Made by a program: the position numbers and the translations under genes. The notes below the pieces were generated by a model. It was not told the DNA's origin. It saw nothing but the letters and a program-made list of their open reading frames with translations, and did not search any database. Shown here piece after piece: positions 16,867 to 27,651 of a stretch of 64,000 nucleotides of DNA. The stretch's first letter is position 1, and the number at the start of each line of letters is the position of its first letter. Origin of the DNA: Pseudomonadota bacterium (GTDB lineage Bacteria > Pseudomonadota > Gammaproteobacteria > Steroidobacterales > Steroidobacteraceae); NCBI GenBank assembly GCA_021805865.1, contig JAJZDX010000009.1, positions 84,811 through 148,810 of the forward strand, read 5' to 3'.

Positions 16867-18039
16867 ATGTCCCAAGTGCTTCCCCTTTCCGGCCAGGCTT
16901 CGCTGGAATGTTCCACGGGCCTGAATTCCATCGAAGACATTCTCCAGGATCTCAAAGCCGGCCGGATGGTGGTCATCATGGATGATGAGGATCGCGAGAA
17001 CGAGGGCGACCTGATCATGGCCGCCGAGCTCGCCACGCCCGAGGCCGTGGCCTTCATGATTCGTCATGCCAGCGGCATCATTTGTGTGCCCATGGAAGAA
17101 GATCGGCTTTTGAAGCTTGATCTGCCGCAAATGGTCGCGAACAATAGCGAATCGCATCGAACAGCATTTACGGTATCGGTCGATCTCATCGCCGGAACGA
17201 CGACGGGCGTGTCTTCGCAGGATCGGGCTGCCACCATCCGGGCATTGGCCCACCCGAACGCCGGGTCTGCCGATTTCGCGCGCCCGGGACACATCTTTCC
17301 GCTGCGCTCGCGCTCCGGTGGAGTACTGGTGCGCACGGGCCACACCGAGGCTGCCGTGGACCTGTGCCGGCTCGCCGGGCTGGCCCCGGCCGGGGTGATC
17401 TGCGAGGTGATGAACGATGACGGGACGATGGCCCGCCGGACGGAGCTGCAGACCTTCGCTGCCCGGCACGGGCTGAAGATCGGAACCATCGCCGACCTGA
17501 TCCGCTATCGCTTGCGCAATGAGCGGTCGGTCGAGCGCATCAGCGAGCAGCTCGTGCACACCGAGCTCGGCGAGTTCCGTCTCTATTCCTACCAGGACCG
17601 GGTCAGCCAGGAGGTGCATCTGGCGCTCGTCAAGGGGAGCCTCGCCGGAGGCGAGCCGCCACTGGTCCGGGTGCATGTGGCCGATGCCCTGCGCGACCTG
17701 CTCGGTATCCGGGCTGACCCCCTCGCCTGGACGCTGCGTGCCGCGATGGAGCGGGTCGCCAGCGCCGGCAGCGGCGTGATCGTGCTGCTGCGCGACCGGG
17801 ATTCGCCGGAGGACCTGCTCGAGGCTGTGCGGGGGCTGTCGCTGCCGGCGGAACCGGACGCCGGCTCCCCCCGGCTGGCGCGGCGCGATGGCGAGGTGCT
17901 CAAGACCTTCGGTATCGGCGCCCAGATCCTGAAGGACTTGGGCGTCCACCGCATGCGCGTACTGTCCGCACCCAAGCAGATTCACGGGATCGCCGCATTC
18001 GGTCTGGAGATCCACAGCTACGTTGGAGAAAACGCTTGA
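16867..18039 (+). CDS. ribB: 3,4-dihydroxy-2-butanone 4-phosphate synthase with degenerate RibA-like C-terminal domain
   Basis: [31 protein letters not shown]-terminal half lacks the Cys zinc motif of GTP cyclohydrolase II. Confidence 0.9.
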   Translation: MSQVLPLSGQASLECSTGLNSIEDILQDLKAGRMVVIMDDEDRENEGDLIMAAELATPEAVAFMIRHASGIICVPMEEDRLLKLDLPQMVANNSESHRTAFTVSVDLIAGTTTGVSSQDRAATIRALAHPNAGSADFARPGHIFPLRSRSGGVLVRTGHTEAAVDLCRLAGLAPAGVICEVMNDDGTMARRTELQTFAARHGLKIGTIADLIRYRLRNERSVERISEQLVHTELGEFRLYSYQDRVSQEVHLALVKGSLAGGEPPLVRVHVADALRDLLGIRADPLAWTLRAAMERVASAGSGVIVLLRDRDSPEDLLEAVRGLSLPAEPDAGSPRLARRDGEVLKTFGIGAQILKDLGVHRMRVLSAPKQIHGIAAFGLEIHSYVGENA

Positions 18040-18512
18040 GCGCAGTGCGCATGGTGGAAGGGGAGATTGCCGCCGGTGGTCGCAAAGTCGCGATCGTCGC
18101 GGCGAGGTTCAACGATTTCATCGTCGCGAGCCTCCTCAAGGGCGCCACGAGCGCTTGGCTGGAGCGGGGCGGGGCGGCGGAGGACCTGCTGGTCGCCCGC
18201 GTTCCGGGTGCTTTCGAGCTGCCCGTGGCCGCCCGCAAGCTCGCCGCCGCCGGCCGCTACGATGCGGTGGTCGCGCTCGGCTGCGTGATCCGCGGCGGCA
18301 CGCCTCATTTCGAGTACGTCGCGGGCGAGTGTGCGCGGGGACTGCAGCAGGCGGCCCTCGAGAGCGGCGTTCCGGTGATTTTCGGTGTGCTCACCGTGGA
18401 CACGGTGGAGCAGGCGATCGAGCGTGCGGCGGTGGGCGCCGGCAACAAAGGCGGCGAGGCGATGGAGGCAGCGCTCGAAATGGCCGCTCTCCTGGCGCGG
18501 CTCGGGACCTGA
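18036..18512 (+). CDS. ribH: 6,7-dimethyl-8-ribityllumazine synthase (TTG start)
   Basis: [39 protein letters not shown]. Confidence 0.95.
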   Translation: MSAVRMVEGEIAAGGRKVAIVAARFNDFIVASLLKGATSAWLERGGAAEDLLVARVPGAFELPVAARKLAAAGRYDAVVALGCVIRGGTPHFEYVAGECARGLQQAALESGVPVIFGVLTVDTVEQAIERAAVGAGNKGGEAMEAALEMAALLARLGT

Positions 18513-18955
18513 TGACCGCGCACCCCTCGCTCCGACAGCTCTCGCGCCAGAGATCCGTGGCGCGCAAGCTCGCGCTGCAGGCACTGTATCGGTGGCAGAT
18601 CAACGAGTGCCCGTGGCAGGACCTGGTACAGGAGTTCGCCGGCGCCGAGGACATGGCGCGCGCCGACCCGGAGTATTTTCGCGAGCTGGTCGAGGCCATC
18701 TCGCACTCGCACACGGCGCTCGATGCGCGGCTTGCGGCCTGGATCGACCGCCCCCCCGCGCAGCTCGATCCGATCGAGCACGCCATCCTGCTGATCGGCC
18801 TGTACGAGCTTTCGGCCCGCCCCGAAGTGCCGTATCGCGTCGCCATCAACGAAGCGGTGGCGCTGACCAAGCGATTTGGAGCGACCGACGGCCATAAGTA
18901 CGTCAACGCGGTATTGGACCGGGCGGCGCGCGAGCTGCGGTCCGGCGAGGGCTGA
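18512..18955 (+). CDS. nusB: Transcription antitermination factor NusB
   Basis: RSVARKLALQALYRWQ; VPYRVAINEAVALTKRFGATDGHKYVNAVLD. Confidence 0.95.
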   Translation: MTAHPSLRQLSRQRSVARKLALQALYRWQINECPWQDLVQEFAGAEDMARADPEYFRELVEAISHSHTALDARLAAWIDRPPAQLDPIEHAILLIGLYELSARPEVPYRVAINEAVALTKRFGATDGHKYVNAVLDRAARELRSGEG

Positions 18956-18992
18956 GGATGCGAGGCCGCTCGAAGTCTGGAGGCACGCTGGC

Positions 18993-19961
18993 ATGCCGCT
19001 GTCGGAATTCGGCCTGATCGAACGGTATTTCCGCCACTGCGGCGTCACGCGGGAAGATGTGCGCCTCGGTGTGGGCGATGATGCCGCCCTGCTCGAGTGT
19101 CCGCCCGGACAGCACCTGGTCGCGGCCATGGATACCCTGGTCGACGGGGTGCATTTCCCGCACGGCGCGCCGCCGGCCTCCATCGGCTACCGCGCGCTCG
19201 CCGTCAACCTGAGCGATCTGGCCGCCATGGGGGCGCGGGCCGCCTGGGCCCTGCTCGCCCTGACCTTGCCCGAAGCCGATGAGGCGTGGCTGTCGCAGTT
19301 CACCGCTGGTTTCGCCCGGTTGGCCCGCCTTCACCGCGTAGCCCTGGTGGGCGGGGACACGACGCGCGGGCCGCTCTCCGTCACGGTGCAGGTTCTGGGC
19401 CATGTGTCGGGCCCGGCCATGCTGCGGTCGGGCGGCAGACCCGGGCATGCCTTGTTCGTCTCGGGGACCCCCGGCGATGCGGCGGCGGGCCTCGCCCTCG
19501 AGCAGGGGCGCTGGCCCGAATCCCAGGGGGCGCAGTACCTGCGCGAGCGGTTTCTGTTTCCCACTCCCCGGATGGAGCTCGGCGAGCGGCTGCGGGAGTA
19601 CGCGAGCGCGTGCATCGACGTATCGGACGGCCTGCTCGGGGATGCCGGTAAGCTCGCCGCGGCGAGCGGCTGCGGCGCGCAGATCGCCTATGCCGATCTG
19701 CCGCTCTCGGAGCCGTTGGTGCGGGTGGCGGGTGCCGAGCGCGCCCATGAGCTCGCGTTGACGGGCGGCGATGATTACGAGCTGTGCTTCAGCGTCGGCC
19801 CGGGGCAGCTCGAGAGCCTGTTGGCGAAAATGCCGCCGCAGCGCTGGGGCTACACACGCATCGGCACCCTGCGGGAGGCGCCGGGCACCGAGGTCGTGCG
19901 CGATGGCGTGGCGGTGAAACTCGCCCATTCGGGATACGATCACTTCTCAGAGCCGGCCTGA
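18993..19961 (+). CDS. thiL: Thiamine-monophosphate kinase
   Basis: MPLSEFGLIERYF; GVGDDAALL; VNLSDLAAMGA. Confidence 0.95.
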   Translation: MPLSEFGLIERYFRHCGVTREDVRLGVGDDAALLECPPGQHLVAAMDTLVDGVHFPHGAPPASIGYRALAVNLSDLAAMGARAAWALLALTLPEADEAWLSQFTAGFARLARLHRVALVGGDTTRGPLSVTVQVLGHVSGPAMLRSGGRPGHALFVSGTPGDAAAGLALEQGRWPESQGAQYLRERFLFPTPRMELGERLREYASACIDVSDGLLGDAGKLAAASGCGAQIAYADLPLSEPLVRVAGAERAHELALTGGDDYELCFSVGPGQLESLLAKMPPQRWGYTRIGTLREAPGTEVVRDGVAVKLAHSGYDHFSEPA

Positions 19962-20079
19962 GTCGGCGTTATGTGAAATCTCGGCGCGCGCCGGGCCCGG
20001 CCAATCCTAGGGGCGTATCACAGCCCCGCTGAGCGGGCGAAGCGTATGCTGCGACACACCCTCTCATTCCCCCTGAGAC

Positions 20080-21384
20080 ATGTCCCAAGCCTCTCGATCC
20101 GCCGTCTCTCCCGAGGCCGCCGCGCGCAGCGTCCCTGCACGAATCGGCAAGTACGAGGTGATCAAGGAAGTCGGCCGCGGCAGCACCGGCGTGGTCTATC
20201 TGTCGCACGACACCTATTACGGGCGCGACGTCGCGATCAAGGTCTACAACATGGACGCTGGCGCGGACGCTCAGCGCCTGCGCTCCGCACGCAAGATGTT
20301 CCTTTCCGAGGCGCACCTCGTCGGCATGTTGCAGCATCCCTATGTGCTGCCCATCTTCGACGCTGGCGAGGAGAACGGCCGCTGCTACATCGTCACCGAG
20401 TATGTGCATCACGCGCGGACGCTGTCGACGTACTGCCGCCCGGACAACCTGCTGCCTCTCGATGACATCATCGAGATCGTCTTCAAGTGCGCCAAGGCAT
20501 TGCATTACGCGCACACGCGCGGTGTGATCCACCGGGACATCAAACCCTCGAACATCCTGCTGACCCAGGACGGGGAGGTGCGCATCATCGACTTCGGCAT
20601 CGCGCTGGTCTCGGATGCCGATATCTCGCGGATTGAAGGCATCGCCGGCAGCCCGTCCTACATGTCCCCGGAGCAGGTGCAGAGCCTGGAGCTGACCCCC
20701 CGCTCGGACATCTACTCCCTCGGCGCGGTCATGTACGAGCTGCTCACCGGCGCCCGTCCCTTCCGCGCCGGCAACCTGCAGAAGCTCCTGCACCAGATCG
20801 TCTACGCCACGCCGCCGCCCGTGCACAAGCTGCGCCGGGAGGTGTCCGAGGAGCTGGAGAACGTGGTCGTCACGGCGCTGCAGAAAGATCCGGCCAAGCG
20901 CCAGAGGAGCGGCCTCGAGCTCGCCGCCGAGCTCGCCCGGGTGCACCAGCGGCTGCGCCAGAGCAATACCCGCATCGACCTTCAGGAGCAGTTCGGTGTG
21001 CTGCGGCGCCTGAAATTCTTCCACGAGTTCTCGCACGTCGAGGTCCGCGAGGTGTTGCAGGCAAGCGCCTGGCAGCACTACGCCGAAGGCGAGGAGATCG
21101 TGCGGGAAGGCGATCTCGACGATCGGTTCTACATCCAGGTGTCGGGCCACTGTGTCGTCGAGCGCCACGGGCGGCGGATCGCCGTGCTCGGCACGGGTGA
21201 CTGCTTCGGTGAGGCGAGCTACGTCCCGGGGGCCAAGCGCACCGCCACGGTCCGCGCCGCCAGCGCGGTGACGGTGCTCAAGGTGAGCGCCACGCAGCTC
21301 GAGCAGGTCTCGATATCCTGCCAGCTGCGCTTCATCCGCGTGTTTCTGCGCACCCTGATCGGCCGGCTGCAAAGCGCCGAATGA
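20080..21384 (+). CDS. Ser/Thr protein kinase fused to C-terminal cyclic-nucleotide-binding domain
   Basis: GRGSTGVVYL, HRDIKPSNILL, IDFGIA, then EEIVREGDLDDRFYIQVSGHCVV...GDCFGEASYV. Confidence 0.9.
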   Translation: MSQASRSAVSPEAAARSVPARIGKYEVIKEVGRGSTGVVYLSHDTYYGRDVAIKVYNMDAGADAQRLRSARKMFLSEAHLVGMLQHPYVLPIFDAGEENGRCYIVTEYVHHARTLSTYCRPDNLLPLDDIIEIVFKCAKALHYAHTRGVIHRDIKPSNILLTQDGEVRIIDFGIALVSDADISRIEGIAGSPSYMSPEQVQSLELTPRSDIYSLGAVMYELLTGARPFRAGNLQKLLHQIVYATPPPVHKLRREVSEELENVVVTALQKDPAKRQRSGLELAAELARVHQRLRQSNTRIDLQEQFGVLRRLKFFHEFSHVEVREVLQASAWQHYAEGEEIVREGDLDDRFYIQVSGHCVVERHGRRIAVLGTGDCFGEASYVPGAKRTATVRAASAVTVLKVSATQLEQVSISCQLRFIRVFLRTLIGRLQSAE

Positions 21385-21523
21385 GCCGCGGTCGGGAGCG
21401 GCCGGGCAGGCCCCTGCCCCGGACGCAGCGCGCAGCGGGCCGAGGGTAGCGAGCGGTGCGGCGCGATGGCCGCCGCGGCTCGCCCCCTGCGTGTGCGCTG
21501 CGGCTGCTGTACCCTTGGCCGCC

Positions 21524-22201
21524 GTGCACATCCTTCTCATAGAGGACGACATCGAAGCCGCCAGGTTTCTCGTGAAGGGACTGCGCGAGAGCGGCTATTC
21601 CGTCGACCACGCCGCCACCGGTCGCGACGGGCTCGCGCGCGCCCTCGCCGGCAGATTCGACCTGATCGTCACCGACCGCATGCTGCCGTACATGGACGGC
21701 CTCACGATCATTCAACACCTGCGCGAGGCGGGCCTCACCACCCCGGTGCTGGTGCTGAGCGCCCTCGGCACGGTCGATGATCGCATCCGGGGCTTGAAGG
21801 GCGGCGGCGATGACTACCTCACCAAGCCCTTCGCTTTCGATGAGCTGCTGGCGCGCATCGAGGCGCTGCTGCGCCGCCATGCCAGCGGCGCCGGGGGGGC
21901 CTGTCTGAAGGTGGGGGACCTGGAATTCGATCTGCTCAAGCGGCGCGTGACCCGCGGCGGGCGGGAGATCGTGCTCACCTCGCGCGAGCAGAAGCTGCTC
22001 GAGTTCCTGATGCGTCGAGCCGGGCAGGTGATCACCCGCACCATGCTGCTCGAGGGGGTGTGGGATCTGCATTTCGACCCACAGAGCAACCTGGTCGATG
22101 TGCACATCAGCCGGCTGCGCCAGGCGATCGACCGCGGCTCGGACCGTCCGCTCATTCACACGGTGCGCGGCTCGGGGTACGTGCTCGGGGAGGAGCCATG
22201 A
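21524..22201 (+). CDS. OmpR-family response regulator (GTG start)
   Basis: MHILLIEDDIEAARF; winged-helix C-terminus. Confidence 0.9.
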   Translation: MHILLIEDDIEAARFLVKGLRESGYSVDHAATGRDGLARALAGRFDLIVTDRMLPYMDGLTIIQHLREAGLTTPVLVLSALGTVDDRIRGLKGGGDDYLTKPFAFDELLARIEALLRRHASGAGGACLKVGDLEFDLLKRRVTRGGREIVLTSREQKLLEFLMRRAGQVITRTMLLEGVWDLHFDPQSNLVDVHISRLRQAIDRGSDRPLIHTVRGSGYVLGEEP

Positions 22202-23616
22202 GCAAGGCGTGGGGGAGGGATCTCCTTCACACCACCGCATTTCGCATGTCGATGGGCTACACGTTGCTGGTCACCCTGGCCGTGGGATTGACACTGGCCA
22301 GCACCTACCTCCTGACTCAGCGCATCATCCGGGGCAACACCGACCTGATCATCGACACCGAGCTCAACAGCCTGGAGAACCAGTACGTCCGCAGAGGCCT
22401 GCCGGGGGTGACCCGGGAGATCAACGTGCGCATCGACAGCTGGGGCCGGATCGGCGCGGTGTACATGCTGGCGAGCCCCACGTTCGATCGCCTTGCCGGC
22501 AATGTCACCAACTGGCCGTTCGACGGAGCGCCGGCCGAGCGCTGGAGCGAGTTTCGCATCGAGTCCATCGAGTCCGGCCCGCGCTCGGTGCATCCGGTGC
22601 GGGCCGCGGTGCGCCGGCTCCCGAACGGCGATTGGCTGCTGGTCGGCACCGACATGTCGCAGGACCGGCGCTACTCGCGGACGTTCCGGACCGCTACGCT
22701 CTGGGGAATCGGCCTTTCGGTCCTGGTGGCTGCCGTGGCCGGTTTCGCCTTCAGCTTTCGTCTGACGAGACGGGTGAGCGACGTCACGGACACCTGCGTG
22801 CGGATCATGGCGGGGGAGCTGGGGCACCGCCTGCCGGTCGGCGGGGCCAGCGACGAGTTCGATGCGCTGGCCGTGTCGGTCAACCGCGTGCTCGACAGGC
22901 TGGAGGAGCAGACACGCACGCTGCGTGCGACCTTCGACAGCGTGGCGCACGACCTGCGTGCGCCCCTGCACCGGCTGCGGGCACGCATGGATGCGGCGCT
23001 GCGCCTGCCGGGCCTCGAGCCGGCCGTGCGCGAGCCGGTGGAGGCCTCGCTGAAGGAAGTGGATCGCCTGCAGCGTACGCTCGCGACCCTGTTGCAGATC
23101 GCGCTCGCCGAGTCCGGTGCGCCGCTCGCTGCGGTGGTGCCCGTGGACCTCTCGGAGCTGGCCGGTGAGCTCGTGGAGCTGTTCGAGCCGGTGGCGCGCG
23201 AGCAGGGTCAGACCCTCGCCGGGCGCACCGACCCCGGTGTGACCGTCGAGGGCAATCGGCAGCTGCTCGCTCAGCTCATCACCAACCTGGTGGAGAATGC
23301 CTTGAAGTTCGCGCCGGCGGGCGGGCGGATCGAGGTCGATGTGCACCGGCGGGACGGACTGGCGCGATTGATCGTCAGCGACAATGGACCGGGCATGGCG
23401 CTTGCGGAGCGCATGCGGGCCGGCCAGCCGTTCGTGCGTGTCGGTCACAGGGCCGGTGGGGATGGCGGCGGGCTCGGGCTGTCGCTCGTATCGGCCATCG
23501 CACGGCTGCACCGCGCCGAGCTCAGGCTCGAGAGCAATGAGCCGGGCTTGCGCGCGGTGGTGGACTTTCCGTTGGCCGCCGGTCAGGCGGTCTTGTCGCG
23601 CTCGATGAGCGCGTAG
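22198..23616 (+). CDS. Sensor histidine kinase
   Basis: HAMP region, [19 protein letters not shown]-box, [17 protein letters not shown]. Confidence 0.9.
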   Translation: MSKAWGRDLLHTTAFRMSMGYTLLVTLAVGLTLASTYLLTQRIIRGNTDLIIDTELNSLENQYVRRGLPGVTREINVRIDSWGRIGAVYMLASPTFDRLAGNVTNWPFDGAPAERWSEFRIESIESGPRSVHPVRAAVRRLPNGDWLLVGTDMSQDRRYSRTFRTATLWGIGLSVLVAAVAGFAFSFRLTRRVSDVTDTCVRIMAGELGHRLPVGGASDEFDALAVSVNRVLDRLEEQTRTLRATFDSVAHDLRAPLHRLRARMDAALRLPGLEPAVREPVEASLKEVDRLQRTLATLLQIALAESGAPLAAVVPVDLSELAGELVELFEPVAREQGQTLAGRTDPGVTVEGNRQLLAQLITNLVENALKFAPAGGRIEVDVHRRDGLARLIVSDNGPGMALAERMRAGQPFVRVGHRAGGDGGGLGLSLVSAIARLHRAELRLESNEPGLRAVVDFPLAAGQAVLSRSMSA

Positions 23617-24407
23617 GCGGAATGGTTGTGAATGGACTCGAAGTTTTCCGATTCCACCACGTACGCATCGATCCGCTCATCGGCATTGAGCCGAGTCGCG
23701 ACGTCGCGCACCATGTCCTCGACGAACTTCGGGTTGTCGTAGGCACGCTCGGTGACGTATTTCTCGTCGGGGCGCTTGAGGATGCCGTACAGCTCGCAGG
23801 AGGCCTCGCTCTCGGCGACCTCGATGAGCTCCTCGATCCAGATGTGGTGGCGGAGCCTGGCGGTGATCGTCACGTGCGAGCGCTGGTTGTGGGCCCCGTA
23901 GGAGGAGATTTTCTTCGAGCAGGGGCAAAGGCTGGTCACCGGCACGACGATCCGGATCCACATGTCCGTATGACCGTCGCGCCGCTCGCCGATCAGGCTC
24001 GCCTGGTAGTCCATCAGGCTTTCCACCCCCGAGACCGGAGCGCGCTTCATGATGAAGAACGGAAAGGTCATCTCGATGTGGCCGGCGTCCGCCTCGAGCC
24101 GCTCGGTCATGCTCTCGAGCATGCCGCGGAACGACTCGACGGAGATCTCACGCTCGGCGTGAAGGATCTCCACGAAGCGCGACATGTGCGTTCCCTTGAA
24201 GTTGTGGGGAAGGCTGACGTACATGTTGAACGTCGCGATGGTGTGCTGCTCGCCCGCCGAGCGGTCTTTCACCCGCACGGGGTGGCTGATGTCCTTGATG
24301 CCGACCCGATTGATCGGCAGGTGGCGGGTGTCGGCGCGCGCCTGGACGTCCTCGACTTCGGCGAGAACCGTGCGCGCCGTCTTGGCCGTGCTGCAAGGGG
24401 GGTTCAT
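23583..24407 (-). CDS. folE2: GTP cyclohydrolase FolE2
   Basis: [53 protein letters not shown]. Confidence 0.93.
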   Translation of the reverse strand: MNPPCSTAKTARTVLAEVEDVQARADTRHLPINRVGIKDISHPVRVKDRSAGEQHTIATFNMYVSLPHNFKGTHMSRFVEILHAEREISVESFRGMLESMTERLEADAGHIEMTFPFFIMKRAPVSGVESLMDYQASLIGERRDGHTDMWIRIVVPVTSLCPCSKKISSYGAHNQRSHVTITARLRHHIWIEELIEVAESEASCELYGILKRPDEKYVTERAYDNPKFVEDMVRDVATRLNADERIDAYVVESENFESIHNHSAYALIERDKTA

Positions 24408-24500
24408 GAGGCCAAGCCTACAGGATTGCAGGGCTTTCCACCTATACCAAACGGGGGATCGGCGTGGTGTGCTCTGCGAGCCCCCGGGTTGGGCGGGCTC

Positions 24501-26402
24501 CTAAGCGCTGCCGACCGAGCGGATGCGATCGCGCACCTGCAGGGCCCACCAGTGCTCGACCGTTGCGGTGAGACTGGCGGGGTCGAGCCCTGCGGCGGCA
24601 AGGCAGGACTCGCGCGAGCCGTGCTCGATGAAGCGGTCGGGAATGCCGATCTGCAGCAGCGAGGGCGTCAAGCCCTCGGCGCAGAGCACCTCGGCGATGG
24701 CCGAGCCGGCCCCGCCCGCGACGGCGTTCTCCTCCAGCGTGACGAGGGCGCGATGCCGGGTGGCCAGCTCGATCACGAGCGCCTCGTCGAGGGGCTTCAC
24801 GAAGCGCATGTTGACCACCGTGGCGTCCAGCCGCTCGCCGATGCTCAGCGCGCTCTCCAGCATGGGCCCGAAGGCGAGCAGCGCGAGGCCGCTGCGGCCC
24901 TCGCGCCGGATCTGCGCCTTGCCGATGGGCAGCGCCTGGAATTCCTTCTCGAGCGCCACGCCCGGCCCGCTGCCTCGCGGATATCGTACCGCGGTGGGTC
25001 CGTCCACCGTGGTGGCGGTATAGAGCATCTGACGGCACTCGTTTTCGTCGGCCGGCGCCAGGATGACCATATTCGGGATGCAGCGCAGATACGATAGATC
25101 GTAGCTGCCCTGGTGAGTCGCGCCGTCGGAGCCGACCAGTCCCGCCCGGTCGATGGCGAACACGACCGGCAGGTTCTGCAGCGCCACGTCGTGGATCAGC
25201 TGATCGTAGGCGCGCTGCAGGAAGGTCGAGTAGATCGCGATGACCGGCTTCAGCCCATCGGCCGCGAGGCCTGCGGCAAGCGTGACGGCGTGCTGCTCGG
25301 CGATGGCGACATCGAAATAGCGGTCCGGGAAGCGCTTGGAGAACTCGACCAGGTCCGAGCCCTCGCGCATGGCCGGCGTGATGCCGATGATGCGCGGGTC
25401 CTGCTCGGCGATGTCGCACAGCCACTGTCCGAAGATCTTCGAATACGCCGGACCGGAGGGGGCGCCCTTGAAGATGGTACCGCTCGCCGGATCGAAGGGG
25501 CCGGGACCGTGCCACTTGATGGGATCGGCCTCGGCCGGGGCGTATCCCTTGCCCTTGCGGGTCACCACGTGCAGGAATTGCGGGCCGCGGAGCTTGCGCA
25601 CGTTGCGCAATGTGCCGACGAGCGCACGCACGTCGTGGCCGTCCAGGGGCCCGATGTAGTTGAAGCCGAGCTCTTCGAACAGCGTTCCGGGCAGCACCAT
25701 GCCCTTGAGGTGCTCCTCGGAGCGGCGCGCCAGCTCCCACACGGTGGGCATCTGCCGCAGGACCTTCTTGCCGCCCTCGCGCAAATGCGCGTACAGCCGT
25801 CCGGAGAGCGCCGAGGCGAAGTAGTTTGAGAGCGCGCCGACGTTCTCCGAGATCGACATGTCGTTGTCGTTGAGGATCACGAGCAGATCCGTCGGCAGCG
25901 AGCCGGCGTGATTCAGCGCCTCAAACGCCATGCCGGCCGTCATGGCGCCGTCGCCGATGACGGCCACCACGCGGCGTTGTGAGCCTTGACGCGCCGCGGC
26001 GATGGCCATTCCCAGCGCGGCGCTGATGGAGGTGCTGGAGTGGCCGACGCCGAAGGTGTCGTACTCGCTCTCGGCGCGGTTGGGAAACGGCGCGAGGCCG
26101 CCGTGCTGCTTGATGGTGTGCAGCTGCTCGCGCCGGCCCGTGAGCACCTTGTGGGGGTAGGCTTGGTGGCCGACGTCCCAGACCAGCCGGTCATGGGGCG
26201 TGTCGAACACATAGTGAAGGGCGATCGTGAGCTCCACCGTGCCCAGCCCGGCGGCGAAATGCCCGCCCCGCGTGCTGACGGTATGGATGAGGAACTGCCG
26301 CAGCTCCTTCGCCAGGGCCGGCAGCCGCGTCTCCGGGAGCTTGCGCAGGTCGGCCGGGGAGTCGATCTTCTCGAGGAGGGGGTGAATATGCGAGTCGCTC
26401 AT
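24501..26402 (-). CDS. dxs: 1-deoxy-D-xylulose-5-phosphate synthase
   Basis: [55 protein letters not shown]. Confidence 0.97.
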   Translation of the reverse strand: MSDSHIHPLLEKIDSPADLRKLPETRLPALAKELRQFLIHTVSTRGGHFAAGLGTVELTIALHYVFDTPHDRLVWDVGHQAYPHKVLTGRREQLHTIKQHGGLAPFPNRAESEYDTFGVGHSSTSISAALGMAIAAARQGSQRRVVAVIGDGAMTAGMAFEALNHAGSLPTDLLVILNDNDMSISENVGALSNYFASALSGRLYAHLREGGKKVLRQMPTVWELARRSEEHLKGMVLPGTLFEELGFNYIGPLDGHDVRALVGTLRNVRKLRGPQFLHVVTRKGKGYAPAEADPIKWHGPGPFDPASGTIFKGAPSGPAYSKIFGQWLCDIAEQDPRIIGITPAMREGSDLVEFSKRFPDRYFDVAIAEQHAVTLAAGLAADGLKPVIAIYSTFLQRAYDQLIHDVALQNLPVVFAIDRAGLVGSDGATHQGSYDLSYLRCIPNMVILAPADENECRQMLYTATTVDGPTAVRYPRGSGPGVALEKEFQALPIGKAQIRREGRSGLALLAFGPMLESALSIGERLDATVVNMRFVKPLDEALVIELATRHRALVTLEENAVAGGAGSAIAEVLCAEGLTPSLLQIGIPDRFIEHGSRESCLAAAGLDPASLTATVEHWWALQVRDRIRSVGSA

Positions 26403-26407
26403 CGGAG

Positions 26408-26421
26408 GCAGTGTACACTGC
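26408..26421. repeat. 14-bp perfect palindrome just upstream of dxs ATG
   Basis: GCAGTGTACACTGC. Confidence 0.8.
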
Positions 26422-26432
26422 AAGTAGAGTTA

Positions 26433-26469
26433 TGATCCTTTCTGTTGTGTATCGGCAACAAAAGGATCA
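26433..26469. repeat. Hairpin between xseB and dxs
   Basis: TGATCCTTTcTGTTG ... CAACAAAAGGATCA, near-perfect 14-bp stem. Confidence 0.8.
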
Positions 26470-26475
26470 GGTCTG

Positions 26476-26754
26476 TTACCTGGGAATAGGGGAGGAAGGC
26501 TCGGGTCCTTCCGGTACGGCGAATGGCTCGGTTTCCTGACGCCCATTGCGTTTCAGCAGGATTTCCACCCGCTGCTGCGCCGCTTTGAGCGAATTCTGGC
26601 AGAGCCGCGTGAGCTCGACGCCCCGCTCGAAAGTGCTCAGGGCCTCCTCGAGGGGCAGATCGCCACGCTCGAGCCGCTCGACCAGGGACTCGAGCTCTGC
26701 GAGCGCTTGTTCGAATTCGGGGGGCTGTGGGTCTTGCGCCAAGATATTTCTCAC
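26476..26754 (-). CDS. xseB: Exodeoxyribonuclease VII small subunit
   Basis: FEQALAELESLVERLERGDLPLEEALSTFERGVEL. Confidence 0.95.
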   Translation of the reverse strand: MRNILAQDPQPPEFEQALAELESLVERLERGDLPLEEALSTFERGVELTRLCQNSLKAAQQRVEILLKRNGRQETEPFAVPEGPEPSSPIPR

Positions 26755-26922
26755 CGCCTGTGGCCGGGACTTGTGGGACTCGACTCGCGCCGCGGGTCCA
26801 TCCCTATACTGGCGCGCGAAGCGCCGGCAAAGAGCTTAAGTCTGAGGCCTCGTACGAGAGCGCGCAATACGCTCAATTGCCGTTGACGGGTCGCGAGCAT
26901 GCGCTTAAAGTCTTGTACTCGG

Positions 26923-26937
26923 TTAGAACCAGTCTAA
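26923..26937. promoter_or_regulatory. Candidate operator upstream of rubrerythrin
   Basis: TTAGA-ACCAG-TCTAA inverted repeat 13 bp before the start codon. Confidence 0.35.
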
Positions 26938-26950
26938 ATCGGAGAGCGGC

Positions 26951-27364
26951 ATGAATCTCAAAGGCAGCAAGACCGAGCAGAACCTGAAGGACGCGTTCGC
27001 GGGTGAGTCCCAGGCCAATCGCCGGTATCTGTATTTCGCATCCAAGGCGGACGTAGAAGGCTTCAACGATGTGTCGGCGGTGTTTCGCTCCACGGCGGAA
27101 GGCGAGACGGGCCACGCGCATGGCCACCTCGAGTACCTCGAAGCCGTGGGCGATCCGGCTACGGGCCTGCCGATCGGCGACACCAAGCTCAATCTGAAGG
27201 CGGCGATCGCCGGTGAGACCCACGAGTACACCGACATGTACCCCGGCATGGCCAAGATGGCGCGCGAGGAGGGGTTTGCCGAGATTGCCGATTGGTTCGA
27301 GACGCTCGCCAAGGCCGAGCGCTCTCACGCCAATCGCTTCCAGAAAGCCCTCGACGCGATTTGA
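26951..27364 (+). CDS. Rubrerythrin (ferritin-like domain only)
   Basis: NLKDAFAGESQANRRYLYFASKAD; EGETGHAHGH; AKAERSHANRF; no rubredoxin Cys motifs. Confidence 0.92.
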   Translation: MNLKGSKTEQNLKDAFAGESQANRRYLYFASKADVEGFNDVSAVFRSTAEGETGHAHGHLEYLEAVGDPATGLPIGDTKLNLKAAIAGETHEYTDMYPGMAKMAREEGFAEIADWFETLAKAERSHANRFQKALDAI

Positions 27365-27401
27365 GCGCATGGCTCCTGCGGCGCGCATTGCCGCATTGCG
27401 A

Positions 27402-27429
27402 ACGGGGTTCGCGTCCGCGCGAACCCCGT
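27402..27429. terminator. Strong hairpin after rubrerythrin
   Basis: ACGGGGTTCGCG-TCCG-CGCGAACCCCGT, 12-bp perfect stem, no T-tract. Confidence 0.4.
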
Positions 27430-27651
27430 GACCTGCGTGACGGCGCATGTGAAGATCGGCGGTCCCGCAGGTATGGAGGCCCAGGGGAGTTCTCCGAGAC
27501 CCGCCTGAGCGGCACGGAGGGTCCCAGTGAGAGGCCGAGTGATCCCGCGGCGGCTGCGTGACAGCGCATGAGCCGGCGGGCGGCCCCCCCTTGAGGGGGT
27601 GGGAGCGGCTGGTCCCAAGGCCGCCTGGCACCTTCGGAATGTGACCTCGCC

